Notes: generated from the sequence alone by a model not told the origin. A stretch of 64,000 bases of DNA from Rotaria sordida (GCA_905250125.1 CAJNOL010000883.1:1-64000), one strand, 5' to 3'; shown: positions 51,321 to 63,969, counted from the stretch's first letter. Numbers and translations: made by a program.

Positions 51321-51684
51321 ACTCTTACCATGATTGGCATTCTACGCGGTACATCAACAGGTGTCTCTGATTGGCAACTTACTGTCAGTTCTTATGAGCA
51401 CTGTATTATATAGGTGGTAATGCGAACATATGTGCTACATAATTATGATCTTCTCTTTATTTTCATAACCATTAAGCAACTTTCCACTCTAAAGCATAAT
51501 AAAGACTACAATCATATCTCATTTCGTATTTTGAAAGGAAAAATTTTTTTAAAAACCGTATTATCTTTAATAGATAATTGTTCAAGAAAAAGGCATCATA
51601 TTCTTCTTTACATATCTAATTTATATGTAATACATTTGATAAATGTTATTCTTATAGAAAAGTTTTTAAATAGTTTTTAATCAG

Positions 51685-52299
51685 TTAAAGGTTGTCAAGA
51701 CTTGCATCGGTAATAACATTTTCATTTACAATAGTTTCATTTTTACTACCCATAATAAGACTTGTTTGTGAAATATATATAAAATAAAAAATTTTGTGAC
51801 AAATGTATCAATCACTTGTGCTTATTCAAGAAAGAAAAATCTTGATTTTTCAACATCAGTAATATCTTCCATAATTTCTCCATCGAAATCTGCACTAGTA
51901 TATTCATTATATACATATTTATCAAGAAGACCAGCACTTGTCTCAATACTCCTGGATATATTTTTTGAATCATCTATTTGAATGTTGTCTACAATTGGAT
52001 AAAAATACTGACGAGTAGATGCTCGTGTATTTTCGAAAATGATCAATACATCACTATCATCGTCATGAAGAAGATTAAGGACAGAAATAATAACTTCATT
52101 TTTGCTAATATTTATTTATTATTCATTTCTATTGATCAACAACGATCAAGAGTAAAAACTAAATTTAATGACCTTTGTTTTTTTTTATCTTGATATTGAA
52201 ACGACTTGTCTTTTTATTCAAGACATCTGGAATAGTATTTTGAATAGTCTCGGATAAATCGAAGTTCCTTCACATAACTAACTCATTATCAGTATTCAT
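51685..52299 (-). pseudogene. broken minus-strand gene-like region, family unknown
   Basis: Read on the minus strand, 52299 opens with ATG (MNTDNELVM), meets a TGA, then continues in the same frame (NFDLSETIQNTIPDVLNKKT). After an acceptor at about 52105 comes a 90-codon open piece (52104-51822) including DDDSDVLIIFENTRAST and TSADFDGEIMEDITDVE. A third piece (about 51760-51685) reads SLIMGSKNETIVNENVITD and ends in a stop. Codon use is host-like, but the TGA and the lack of in-frame junctions argue for a pseudogene. No family recognised; a functional gene with unusual splicing is less likely. Confidence 0.35.
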
Positions 52300-52610
52300 T
52301 GTAATTCAGTATGCTGTAATATAGAAAGTGCAATAGCATTTATTATATTATCTAGCAATGAATACTGAAAGAAAAATCAAGTGGAATCGATTCATTCATA
52401 TTATGTTAGAATCTGATTATGGCTTTATATGCAGTAAAACAATATTGAGTCATCGTTAGATAGAAAAGAAAATGTTGAAAGATAAATTTCAAACGAATAT
52501 TTATCATATTTTTATGACCTTATTTTTATGATAGGACATAAAACAAAAAAGAAATGACTCTTCGTGATAATAATTAAAAGTGTAATTTGCATCTACAGAA
52601 TAGAAAAGTA

Positions 52611-53921
52611 CCCAGGGCGAAACTACCCAGCAGAATCCTGACGGATTCCTCAATAAGCCGACGCCATCCGACAACCAGATTCGGTCGGACACTGACTGTC
52701 GGAATTCCCGTTATATTTCTTGATTTCCGACGTTTTCCGACAGTCGGATTCTCCAGGATTCCGATGGTAGAATCCGATAGTCAGAAATTGTCGGATCTGA
52801 TGAAAATCGATGACATCCGATAGTCGGAAATCGTTGGATCCGATGATATGAAAACATCTATTGCTGTTTATTCTAATTTGCAGAATATATTTGAAATATA
52901 TTTAAAATATTGTTTATGGCAAAGCAAAGCCGTTTTAACCAAGATAATGAAATCAATCTAAATTTGACACGACGACAAAAACCCGTCTTATCAAAGTAGA
53001 TTAAAATACGTTACGAATAATGTAACTTTATTAGCATTACTTTGAGGACTAGAAAAATCAGATGGGAGTGTCATATTCAATGCAAAATGATACGTCTAAC
53101 TTTACGTATTATTAAATCGACTTTTTAAAGTAAGTCCTTTTAAAGTTGTTCATTATCATTGTTTTCGTTACTCAGAGCTAGACGGAGCAAATTTATCTTA
53201 AATAATTATATTTTTTTTTCTTTATTTTAGATCATTTTCAATATCGAGATTGAAACAGTAAGTATCTTATTTAGTTAAATAATTTCTTTCTTTATTTTAG
53301 GTCAATTTGCACATCGAAATTAAACAGTAAGTGTCGTTCTTAATTAAATAAATTGTTTTTTTTTATTTTAAATCAATTCGAACATGGAAATTGAACAGTA
53401 AGAATTTTATTTCATTAAATAATTTTTTTTTTCATTTTAGGTAGTGGTGCAACAAATTCTGTTTATCTGCATAAAGATCATAAATTTTCGGTATGAAACC
53501 CTTCCAAATCTAAGCAAATCTTCGTGTCATTTGTAGCCAGCTTTATTCGCTCTATCTGATACTGACATATATTTATCAGTATCAGATAGAGCGAATAAAA
53601 CCGGTTATTATTGACACGAAGATATGGTTAGATTTGGGAGAGTTTCATATCGAAAATTTACAATCTTTATGCAGATAAACAGGATTTGTTGCACCTCTAT
53701 TACTATTAGGTTTAGCTATAGAATTCCTATAGGATCCCGTCGGATTCTGCACTTTCCGACATCTTCCGACTGTCGGAAATCATCGGAACCGACATCCAAC
53801 TGGATTCCGTTACCAATGATTTCGACGCAGATCCTGTCGGTAGTTGTCGGATTCCCGTCGGAATTTATCGGATTAAGCCAGATTTCCGATAGGATCCGGA
53901 ACCTAGATTACTCGTCCTGGG
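52611..53921 (+). mobile_element. splice-array element 2 (CCCAGG-type termini)
   Basis: A 1311-bp unit beginning CCCAGGGCGAAACTACCCAG and, read on the other strand, CCCAGGACGAGTAATCTAGG; TA flanks both ends (52609-52610, 53922-53923). Subterminal blocks (52630-52850 and 53715-53905) carry many copies of a short palindrome of the form TCCGACAGTCGGA. The core (53207-53441) has donors at 53258, 53327 and 53398 and acceptors ending at 53230, 53300, about 53370 (mutated to TTTTAA) and 53440, spaced 69-71 bp as in element 1. A foldback (53446-53695) follows the array. No transposase ORF. Confidence 0.7.
53446..53695. repeat. 250-bp foldback nested in splice-array element 2
   Basis: The two halves form a near-continuous hairpin. 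The left arm ggtgcaacaaattctgttta... matches the complement of the right arm ggtgcaacaaatcctgttta... through to a central palindrome cgctctatctgatactgaca/tgtcagtatcagatagagcg-like at about 53553-53597. Identity is about 88 per cent by eye over about 107 bp. The ends resemble hAT-type termini (TAGTGGTGCAAC / TAGAGGTGCAAC), but no convincing 8-bp target duplication was found. It could be an insertion or an intrinsic part of element 2. Confidence 0.75.
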
Positions 53922-54366
53922 TATACTAGCAACTCAAAATACGAAGTGAACAGGAACACGAATATGTGAACTAATAATTTCAACTTGTCTTTTAGGTTTT
54001 TTCTTTCTATAAGAAAAAAAATCGGAGCAACTTTCTAGAACGAATGTCTAGATAAATCGTATATGGTCAGTTCCGTTCGAAAGGTTTTGCACAATAGTCT
54101 GAATCCGGTAGCCAGCTCTATTCGGTTCCGACTATCGGATGTCTGCTTCTAAGTTCCCACCATTTTTCGGAGTCTTCCAACTGGAAGCCAAAATCATTGA
54201 CCTTGGTATAGATGAGATCTTCAATGTTACAACACATTGAAATATTATGCTTAATATTTCTTTGCAACAATAGATTTGCATTATTCAGTAGATCTTTCTG
54301 TTTATATTGTTATATTAAAAAGAAATATGATGAGCATAATAGTAGTCAAATAAAAAAATATTTATA
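53922..54366. other. intergenic stretch between element 2 and CorA
   Basis: No gene. A short GC-richer patch at about 54100-54200 (gaatccggtagccagctcta, ccgactatcggatg) resembles the subterminal motifs of element 2 and may be a fragment of another copy. Confidence 0.4.
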
Positions 54367-56859
54367 TTAAAACCAATGTTTACGTTTAAAACATAAAAGC
54401 ATCAAAGTTGCCAATGCAGCCATAGCAGCCAGTACAATAAAATAAGCATATTTATATCTAAGTTCAGGAATATTGTCAAAATTCTAAAACAAAAGAAGCA
54501 ATAAAAAAAATTTTTTTTTTAATTACAAAAAATAAATTTATTTACCATTCCATAAATTGAACTAATAAATGTTAATGGAATAAAAATAGTTGATATCATT
54601 GTTAATGTTTTAACAACTTGATTCATAGCATTCGAATTTAACATCATATAGAAATCAATAAATGATGCTAACATTTCTCTATATGTATCTATTGAATCAT
54701 TAACTTGTACAATATGATCAAATAAATCTTTTAAATAAATATTTGTACTTTCTTGCATAATTTGTGTTTCTTCTTCTTTTTGTAATTTAATTATTATTTC
54801 TTTTAATGGAGATATAATTGAACGTAAATATAACATATCACGTTTCATATCATATATAGATTCTAATGTATCACGTTTAAGTTTTTTCATTAATTGATTA
54901 TCAATTTCTTCAACTGTTGTACCCAATGTATCAAGAACATCCATATAATGATCAACAATAACATCAAGAAGTGAATAAAAAAGATAATCAACTTTAGATT
55001 TTCTTATACGACCTTTTCCTTGTCGAATACGATCTTTAAATATAAAAAAGAAAATAATAGTAGGTAAATCCATGAGTATTCAACAAGCTTTCTAGAACAA
55101 AAATTTTTATCGCTTTAGTTTTTTCAGATAGGTAGGAGGTGGCCAGAAAATCCTTTCTTAATTAACTTCTCAAAAAGGTGGAACTTTAATTAGTCTATTT
55201 ACTTAAACAAAAGAAATATCTTCTCAAATCCTCAAAATCATTTTGGTTTTCTAAAAAAAATCTTATAATGTGAAAATCACCAAAGCATTCTTCTCTTTAT
55301 TAAGATTTAATCGAGATATGAGTATTGGAAACCACAATGTTTACATAAAATAATAAAAACATAAAAAATTTTTGTGTTTTATAGCATTTATATCTCGATC
55401 AAATCGCAATATAAAACGACAAATGCTTGGGTGATTGTACTTGTCTAGTGATACTACGCTTATCGACAAAATATGAGCTTAAAAACTTCAAATTACTTAT
55501 GAGAAAGTTTCTAGAAAATGTATCAAATCTTCATTATTTCAAGCGAAAGCTAGTAAACTTTTGCGAGCCAAAACTGTGTTCTCATCTAACTAACAAAACA
55601 AAAAAATTGATGTAAAAAAAGTTTTCTCTTCGAAAAAGTACATTGGACATCCATGGATTTATTCTTTTAGTAAAATATTTTACTTTTAATTGAATCAAAT
55701 AAATCTTTTGGTGTTTCTTGAAATGTAATAAGAAGATTATCTTTTAAATAACAACTAATTTGTTCAGTTATTATTTGTCCTGTACGATCTATATCACGAT
55801 ATATTAATTTACATACAAGAAATAATGCATCATCTAAAACATCTAATTTTGTTCGTTGTTCACTTGTTGTTATGTCTGTTTGAACCAATGAATGAATATC
55901 ATAACGATCACCTATTGCAGATATAATCTCATGATCATGAATACCATCAACATCAATCCCTAAAGAGAAAACAAAATTCAATTTTATGAAATAAGAAATT
56001 TATAATGTTAATATTCTTTGTTCTTTCTGTTAAAATTAATCTAATACATACATGTCATTGGTGTCATTGGTGCAAATGGTACAGTTGGAATGTCTGCAAC
56101 ATTTTTATATTTTCCTTCCGTATACGAATTTTCATCATATGTAAAAACATTTAATTGAACTGGTAATCTAAATATTCAAATGATCAATAATGTTCAAATC
56201 TATTCGATTCAAACAAGAAGAACACGCCTGCTTTTCGATTATGAATGCTATCTAAAGGCAATTTCATTAGTCTAATGTCTTGTCCTACAATAATTATTAA
56301 CAGCAGTTCAGGAAAGAAGACTAGTCTACTAACTCCTAGCTCTTTCGTTGGATTAATTGAGCTTACTATACACAAGAACTGATGTATGTCACAAAAGAGT
56401 CAATATACTTAGGAATATCCCAAGATCACCAGGATTGAGAGAAGTCAATGACTTAGGAGGTCGATCTGGAACTCTGCTAAAAAAAACGAAAACTTTTCAA
56501 GACTGGGAGTTACTCCTTCCTCGGCACATTCCTGTGTATGCTACTATGCCGATAATCTGAGACAAACATGTCATGTCTGGAGATAATGAAACTCGAATAT
56601 ACTACTTTGATAATACATATCAAACAACTGAATCATTGAGTCATAGTAATTTCTATCTAAATAATCTAAGTAAAACTTACGTTGGATCAGAAATATGTAG
56701 AAGTTTATGAGATAAACAAGCACCAAATCCAAATTGTGTCAAACGTCCACGAATTGTTGGTCTTCTACCATGTGCTACATAATGTTCTGCTCCAATACCT
56801 GGCTTAGTACGTTTAAATGGCATAAATCTTTTTCTATATTCTGCAGCATTTTTTGCCAT
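54367..56859 (-). CDS. CorA-type magnesium/cobalt transporter, bacterial-like
   Basis: A CorA-family channel moving Mg2+ (and Co2+) across a membrane as a pentamer. Five exons (56859-56681, 56167-56052, 55959-55684, 55033-54546, 54483-54367) keep frame and give 391 aa; Thermotoga CorA is 351 aa. After a basic 60-residue N-terminal extension come WIDVDGIHDHEII, the soluble-domain core (ALFLVCKLIY, EQISCYLKDNLLITFQE), RIRQGKGRIRKSKVDYLFYS, a long helix, TM1 (TMISTIFIPLTFISSIYGM), the selectivity motif GMN at 352-354, NFDNIPELRYKYAY, TM2 and a basic KRKHWF end. This is the prokaryotic CorA pattern, not that of animal MRS2. Introns and host-like codons show that it is a resident nuclear gene, so bacterial origin by old transfer is a reasonable inference. 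Confidence 0.92.
56190..56410 (-). repeat. dispersed repeat in CorA intron 1, partner of 30790-31000
   Basis: Lies in the intron between CorA exons 1 and 2. Its complement is collinear with 30790-31000. Decayed; incidental open frames only. Confidence 0.5.
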
Positions 56860-58489
56860 GATTTATTAATGACCCAGAAATTGACGAACACAATCAAACA
56901 AATTTTATGAAAGATCAATTACTAATTTACATTGAAATATTAAGTTATTTGTTTTTATGTAATAAACGTCTTTTGACCAATTATTATTGTTAACAAATAG
57001 CTTATGTTGATAATAATTACACTCTGAAACATTCACACTCGTCATTCGTTTTATACGATAAATACTGTTTAGTCATGATAATACGTAGGACGAAGATTTT
57101 TTTTTTTTGTTTCTCGTCTTTTATGTAAAACGAATAGGTAACAGATAAAGAAAACTGACATTTTTTTTCTCGATCAATCGTATCGAATGAATGAATGAAT
57201 GAATGCATTGAAAGAAACAAAAACGAATCAAATAACTCGATACATTTATTTACACGTAAAAGAAATCAAATAAAAAAAAATACATTTTGCTTTCACTTAG
57301 GTAGCCTCATGTCTAGTCTCAGAAGAATAGTTATGCATATACATATTTAATATTCTATGTGTTAGATAGTATATGCTCTTTAAGGTAGTTAAATATATGT
57401 AAATTGCGATAAAAATCAATGAAACGTAACTAATAGTTTCGAAAGCTAACTTATTTTAAATGGTATGAAGGAAGAAAACGCCATTAAATGCAATCTCATC
57501 GATCATCGTAGAAAATTGTTTTTATGGACGTATTTTTATATTACCTTGAAATTAATCATTACATACGTATGATCGAATAAAATAAGTCGAAAAACAAATG
57601 CAATGGATTATCTTGACTAGAGATTGAAACAAAGAAAACTTTTTGGTTTTCGCTCCGACCTAAAACTTATTTTTTGCTTCTCTATTCTATTTAATAAAAA
57701 ACTTTTCCGTCTCTTTACATCTTAGTACGACACTTCTATCCTTGAACCATTACACATTGAAACAAAAGTACACTCAAGGGTACGAAAAAAAAAACTCGAG
57801 GTCATCAATCAATCTTGTATTTTATTATTGTTTAAGATACGAAGAAATTAGTGCTTGTTCAGTATCTGAGTTCTGGAGCTGTGAGTACTTCTGGGTTCGA
57901 GTCCAGTATATACAAAGTTGGCAACGATCGTCAAAACACCAGACCAATTTCAGCTCTTATTTTGTGCCATGAATTCTAAACGAAATAGTCATTATGGAGG
58001 AATAGGTTGATCATCGAACCACTAAAAAACCTGTATGGCATTCGAGCATCATTTGACTGCGAAATGCGGTACGAAGTTCGAATTTCGATTATCGAACAAA
58101 AGAATATCTCATAAAAAAAAACACATAATTGTTTCTATGATTATTCACACAATGCTTTTCCGAACGAGATATTTATAGTTCATTCAAGACATTGCATTTC
58201 ATTCGTGTCGCTCTTATCGATCAATCTACTTCTATGCAGCACAGTGGGCAACTTTCGCATAGCAGACGGATATCTAATAATTATCATGGTCAGAAATGGA
58301 TTTTTATTGCCCAAAAATGATTATATATTAGTCAAGAAATCATCTTGACGAAAATACATCATTTTTTGGGAAAAAAATTTTCTCTGAAATTCGTCTGTGG
58401 GGGATCATTGCCACATTTTTCGAAAAAAACAATCTTTGTTGAAACATATATTCTACCACACGTCATCCGGCGCAGTTTCACGCGCTGGT

Positions 58490-59040
58490 TACGAATATCA
58501 TTTTAGTTTTGCTCTAAGATGTTAATTTATGGATAAAAGTGGGAAATTGGGAGTCAAAAAATAGGCTTTTTTACGAATCACTAACTCAGTCTACGTTGAC
58601 TAGCGCTATTTGGTGGTAGAATCAACACTAGATCGCACATGGAGTAATATTTGGTGAAACCTTGAGCTCCCTCGGATTAGAACTCTCTGTAGCGTTCGAA
58701 AAATACGACATGACTTACATTGTTTAAGCTTGCCTTGCATAAAGGTGAAAATTTAAAAAAAAAACGCTTTTTATTATATATGGTTAGATGCAGCTCGATG
58801 AGTTGATTCTGAATATCACTCTGGTTTTGCGCTGAAATGTTTTTGTAGTGAGAAAACTAACGATTCCAGAACAGAATCCTGGCTCTTTGGGAAACCACTA
58901 GTACTGTTTCTGTTCACTACTATGACTTGGCGCTATGGTCAACGATAAGTCATATATAGAAGAATACTTGGTGAAAGTTTGAGATCAATTGGACCTAAAT
59001 TGTCTTGCACGTTTACAAAATACGGTATGACAGATTTTTT
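58490..59040. repeat. two diverged tandem-like copies of about 280 bp
   Basis: 58490-58740 and 58805-59040 share, in the same order, gaatatcactctggttttgc-like, (g)actagcgctat/ gacttggcgctat, atggagtaatatttggtgaa / tagaagaatacttggtgaaa, ttgagctccctcggattaga / ttgagatcaattggacctaa and aaatacg(a/g)(c/t)atgac. Decayed repeat of unknown type. Confidence 0.55.
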
Positions 59041-59844
59041 GACCTATTTTCGGTCCAATAATCGTTTTTTTTTTCTATTCCATTTCTGGTCCAATCGAAA
59101 TAATTTTTTCACACAATATAGTTTATGGACCAATTATTAGTTCCAGACAACTTTTGATTTTAAAATATTTTCTCTAACTTGATAATAAAAATGATTTCCG
59201 TCTAATTACTGATTTATAAAGAAATGTTTGCGATAGGCTTTCCAAGCGTTCGAGTGGATTTCTGAAGATCGTATTTTAGGGTTAGATAGACCAACCAAAG
59301 ATGTATTTATTACAATATTTGAACTTTGGCAAAGACAACTTTCGGTCATGTCTGCCTGGTTGCTCACTGTGCAGTAGTAGCAATGCTCGTTGTTATATAT
59401 ATGGCTTAATACGTTCCAATCATGTATCTTCTCTATTAGTAGGAAAATATTTTATTTAAGAAAAACCAAACGTTTTAGTTTTTGCAAACTGATCAATTTT
59501 GTAACTCATCTTTTCTAGAGATGGAACAACACAAAACAAAAATAACTTTTTATTAATTGATAATTTCTGGAGGTTACTACAAGGCATTTCTCAAAATTTT
59601 TCAAAGATTTAGATGAACTTATTATACTCTAAGAGTAAATTGACTGTTGAATAAGAACACACAAACTGTCTTAGCTAGAAGTTGATAGCAAGATATTCAC
59701 TCCGAGTTCTAGTGAAAAATAAAGTAAAACGTTATAGCACGAAAACTAAGAACATGCATAATGTACTAAGTTGAAATTTTCATGACGACACATGACTCAA
59801 TAGAACAACTTGTGCTCTACGTAATTCCTAAAGATGTTCAGCTA

Positions 59845-60410
59845 ATTTTACTGTTCAATATATCATTAGCAAGAGCACAACAAACTGTATCAGATATTCT
59901 ATTTGAATAGACATTTCATATTTGAAAACTACTTTAGTCGTCTTCTATGTATTCATCTATCACATATAGACGTTCTTGTATTGTCTTACTCATGCATTGA
60001 AGAACTTAGAAGTTGTTTTAGCAACATGAATTCGATGGGAATCTTTTTCCATAGGAAACTCTTATATTTGAAATCAAAACAAATTATATCACTTAAGTTA
60101 TATACCTTGTGTTACGCTATGAATAGCAGGAGTAAAAAGCTTACCATAGTCCTATGTAGACACAATGAAATGTAGAACAACACACTATGTTAAGCTTCAT
60201 TTGATGTATTCTTGCTTAGTGGGATACATATCCGCTCTGTTGCTGAGAGTGCAAAAAGCTGTTTTTACTCCTGTTGTTTATAGCATAATAAAGATAAAGA
60301 GTTTAAGAGATATAATAATCGATTTTGATTTCAAATGTGAGAATTTCGTACGGGAAATGATTCCCTACAAATTCACACTGTTAAAACAACTTTTACCTTC
60401 TTCAATGCGT
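59845..60410. repeat. foldback element, family B copy 2
   Basis: Starts with the motif ctgttcaatatatcattag as in 40771-41355. The arm 59993-60145 (tgcattgaagaacttagaag ... caggagtaaaaagc) pairs with 60255-60410. No ORF of interest. Confidence 0.7.
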
Positions 60411-61539
60411 ATGTCTAGTACATGAAAAACAAAACAAGAAAAATCACAAAAGGCTACATTAATACGTTGCAAAGTGGATTCAAATTTTCGTAATAAGGTT
60501 TTAATTAACATAAGAATGATAGACGATTTCACATAGAGTCATTCCTATCCTATATAAGGTTGGTTGAAGACCAGCTCACCGCTTTTAATTATCTCGGATA
60601 AAGGATGGAGGTCAAATCATCAAAATTACCGTTTTGCAGAACTCACTGAAGATGAACGAAAATTCAGATTGAAGATTTCAAAACCTTTGTATCATCTCGA
60701 GATGTGAATCTCTATGACATAGCTTGAACAAATTTTTAGCGACTCGTTATTCTCTAGATAATTTTGACAACGAAAAACATCTAAAATATGAAGGTTAAAT
60801 GCGTACGCGACTGGCTACAGAAATGCTATGCTTCGCATCGCATTAATCATTTATGTGTATCCACCATAAAGTTTCAGTATATTAACCGGTTAGAGGGTTC
60901 CGTCTCTGAAGCTCGAGTTCATAAAAATGTGAATCCACAATTCTCTAATCTAAGTACATTTACTTAGTAATAATTGTTTAATTTTATAAGCCAAATCTGT
61001 TCATCAAAATACTGACTAAGGTCATGACTCCCTTCCAAAAAGTGTATTTTCGCCAAAAAAAAAATGTTTTTTAAGATAAGCAGTCAAGAATATCGCCAAA
61101 GATATGTATTTTAAAGATTCAAAAAAAAAGCATTTTTCAATTTTCATGATAAAACTTTATCAAGGAGAAACTTTGGTGATTTAATTTAACCTCAATCCAT
61201 TCGAGACTCTAATCTTCATTACTTTTTTCTTCTGAATTAAATCTGAATGTACTGAATCAAAACTCTCCTAATAACGTCAACACAATGAATTCTGCTAATC
61301 GATCGTCTTCAGAGAATAATTTGATTATGTTTTCTTCACTAACAAAATTCATGTTTTGCTAGTTTTTAACTTGCCGAGTAGTAAAATGTTTAATAATAAA
61401 AAAAAAAACAAAAGTCATCTGATAAAAAAAAATACAAAAATCATTACTCGTTTCAATGAAACAGAAAACATTTCAAAATCATAATATTCATACAACTTAT
61501 AAAAACAATTACAGCAAAAAAAAAAGAAAACGTTTAATG

Positions 61540-63969
61540 TTAATTTGAATTTTTTTCAATATGAAATATTTCTGTTGAATTAGGTTTAATCATAAATGGT
61601 AAAATTGTATGTTTATCTATTAAAGAGTTTTTATTGATTGTCGATGATGAATTATTATTTATTGTATCAAGTAAAAGTTCATAATGTTTATAAAATTCTT
61701 CACATGTTATACTATTTTCTTCTTTGGAATCAGTTGCTAAATTTAATTGTTGTTCATTCATATACGATTTAAGTACATCAGGTTTACATGGACATTCAAA
61801 ATGAACACAATGAAATACTTCATTAGCTGTATTATTTGTACCACATATACGTATAAATACGACAATACGAGGTGAAAATGTTAATATTTGCCATGATCTA
61901 TTTGAATGAAAAATCTTATAATGAATAGAATTTTAAAGAAAACATTTGTTTTTTGTTACCGGCAAGTAACATTTCGTTTATCGACAACTTTTGACCATGT
62001 TACATTATCATATGATGTTTCAATATAATATGAATAGGAGCGATTATCACAATCCCATAATAATAACCTGATATAACAGGAAAAAAATATGTATAAATAA
62101 ATTTTTTGTTTGTATCTTATTTTGGAGAAGTGAATAAATACATGTCTATGAACTCAAAGCTACTGGAACTTGTCGTTTGAGTTCGTTTCCATGAACTTCT
62201 GTAGCCAAGTTAAGATTGTTTTACTGAATTTTCGACTCATCTTTAGATTATACCAAAAAAACAAAAAAAGAACAGAATTTCGACATGAAATTTTGTCCAT
62301 AGATCTGTCTAATGACACATAGAATATATTAAAAATATTCGGTGAAAAGAATATTCTTTTGTTAAGATATGAATTTTCCAAAAAAATAATTGTTTGCTAC
62401 AGACATGTGACAAAATTCAACATTTCGACAAAAAAAAACCATTATTTTCCACTGAAACTTTCATAATATTCTATGGATAAAATTTCTTGTCGAACCTCCG
62501 TTACTAAATTTTCCAGTAAATCCCTCGTCGCAATAGAAGCTTTCGACGCTTCTAAAATGTTCACGTATTCAGAAATTTTAGGGAAGGAGAACATGATTTG
62601 GATGTAGGTTTTACCGAAGAGAAGACCTACACATCCACACCATAATCATAATATTATGAGCGGAAGAAATATAAGTTTGTTAATCTGTAATAGTGTTCAA
62701 ATACCTGTCCTCAAACAAAGTGACGGTTACAGGATACTCTAGAGATTAGTCTTAATTATGAGTATTTAACATCTAGAGGAATGTTTTTTATATGTCGACG
62801 GCACTCGACCAAGATTAATTCAATAGCATTTGTGGAGCTTTGCTGGAAAAGCTTAGATTATGCAGACAAAATAGAAGCCTTGGGGACTTCTAATATGTCT
62901 TTTCCATCTTGTGACGTCTCCATTTCAGCTTATACAACCTAAAATGGAACGCTCACAAACTAATCAAATAAGATAAATGGAATATTCAATAGCCCAACTA
63001 GTACGAAAAGAGCTAGTAACTAGACTAAACTCTCATAAAAATAGCCAATCATTACATTTCGCCCATATAACTTGACTCTTGCGAATCATTGAGTTGCAAA
63101 CTATTACAACGTCTAAACTTATCAAGATCTACTTTTGATAAGGATATAATACATATATGCTCAAGAATTATTATTTAATAATTTTACCTCATCGAACTGA
63201 CAATATATGGTTGACATAATTGAATAATAATTCCACCTGAACCAATTTGATGACATGTGTAACCTGAGAAAACAAAAGAAAAAAGTAGATTTGTTTTTTA
63301 TTTATTTTAATTTCAATTAACCTGTATCCCAATCATATGACTGATAATCTCCATTAATAAGTGCATTTCTTACACGACTAACACCTTCCGATACAACAGC
63401 ACTACTTTCAATAGTTGCTATATTTTCTGTTGGAACTAAATCAATCAATATGAAACAAATTTTAAAAGAAAATTTAATATCTTTTCTTTTTGACAAAATC
63501 TAACCATGAATATCTTGAACAAGTGCAAATGATTTTTGTCTATAATAAACCTCCATTGAAACAAGATGAAAAACTTTATTTACAGTATTATGTGTTCCAA
63601 CAATTCGAACAAAACTAAAACAAAAAGCAAAATAAATATTGATAAAATTCTTTTTTTTTCTCATATTTTTACAATCTACCTTGCTACAATAGGAGGAAAA
63701 TATAATTTTTGCGATGAACGACATAAATATAAACGATAATCAATAATACGTGTCCAAGTAGTATTATCAACTGATACTTCAATATAATACGAATAAGCAC
63801 TAGAAACAACGTACTATCATAATATAAATCATTACAGAATAGATAACAATGTCTACCGAGCATCTTTATCCCATAAGAGTAATTTAATATGATTTATTAT
63901 TGATGGTCCATCTAATTTAACACAAATATGATGTACATCATCAATAAGATGTCTTGTATAACCACGATC
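61540..63969 (-). CDS. BTBD9: BTBD9-like protein, C-terminal part (gene runs off the right edge)
   Basis: BTBD9 is a BTB-BACK protein with two C-terminal discoidin-like (F5/8 type C) domains. Seven 3' exons are visible: 63969-63857, 63799-63680, 63614-63505, 63435-63322, 63263-63188, 62067-61960, 61897-61540, giving 332 aa in one frame. Markers are DRGYTRHLIDDVHHICVKLD, INHIKLLLWDKDARAYSYYI, FVRIVGTHNTVNKVFHLVS, ENIATIESSAVVSEGVSRVR, GDYQSYDWDTGYTCHQIGSG, LLLWDCDNRSYSYYIE and NNTANEVFHCVHFECP. The two WD-D-R-SYSYYIE blocks mark the two domains. The C-terminal tail (from about MNEQQLNLAT) is lineage-specific. The BTB and BACK exons must lie beyond position 64000. The 1.1-kb intron 62068-63187 holds a family C foldback. 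Confidence 0.9.
62318..62475. repeat. foldback, family C copy 2, in a BTBD9 intron
   Basis: The left arm 62318-62380 (tagaatatattaaaaatatt ... aagatatgaatttt) pairs with the right arm 62412-62475. Similar in sequence and order to 51134-51320, including the acatgt(g)ac loop region. Confidence 0.65.

Larger units (their letters stand above)
50614..52610. other. stretch with decayed coding-like pieces and a foldback
   Basis: Between the NPF-repeat gene and the second splice-array element lie a minus-strand exon-like piece (50689-50813), a foldback (51134-51320) and a broken gene-like region (51685-52299). No intact gene is supported. Confidence 0.5.
56860..61539. other. gene-poor 4.7-kb stretch
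   Basis: The CorA promoter should lie at the left end and the BTBD9 3' end at the right. It contains a (gaat)n-type run at 57186-57205, a tandem-like duplication (58490-59040) and a foldback (59845-60410). No exon supported. Confidence 0.5.

Noticed and set aside
57861-57910. tRNA-like A-box/B-box pair (agtatctgagttctggagct ... ctgggttcgagtccag)
   Set aside because: The B box is good, but spacing to the A-like box is about 12 nt too short, the T-stem does not pair properly and no acceptor stem is found. At most a decayed tRNA-derived repeat.
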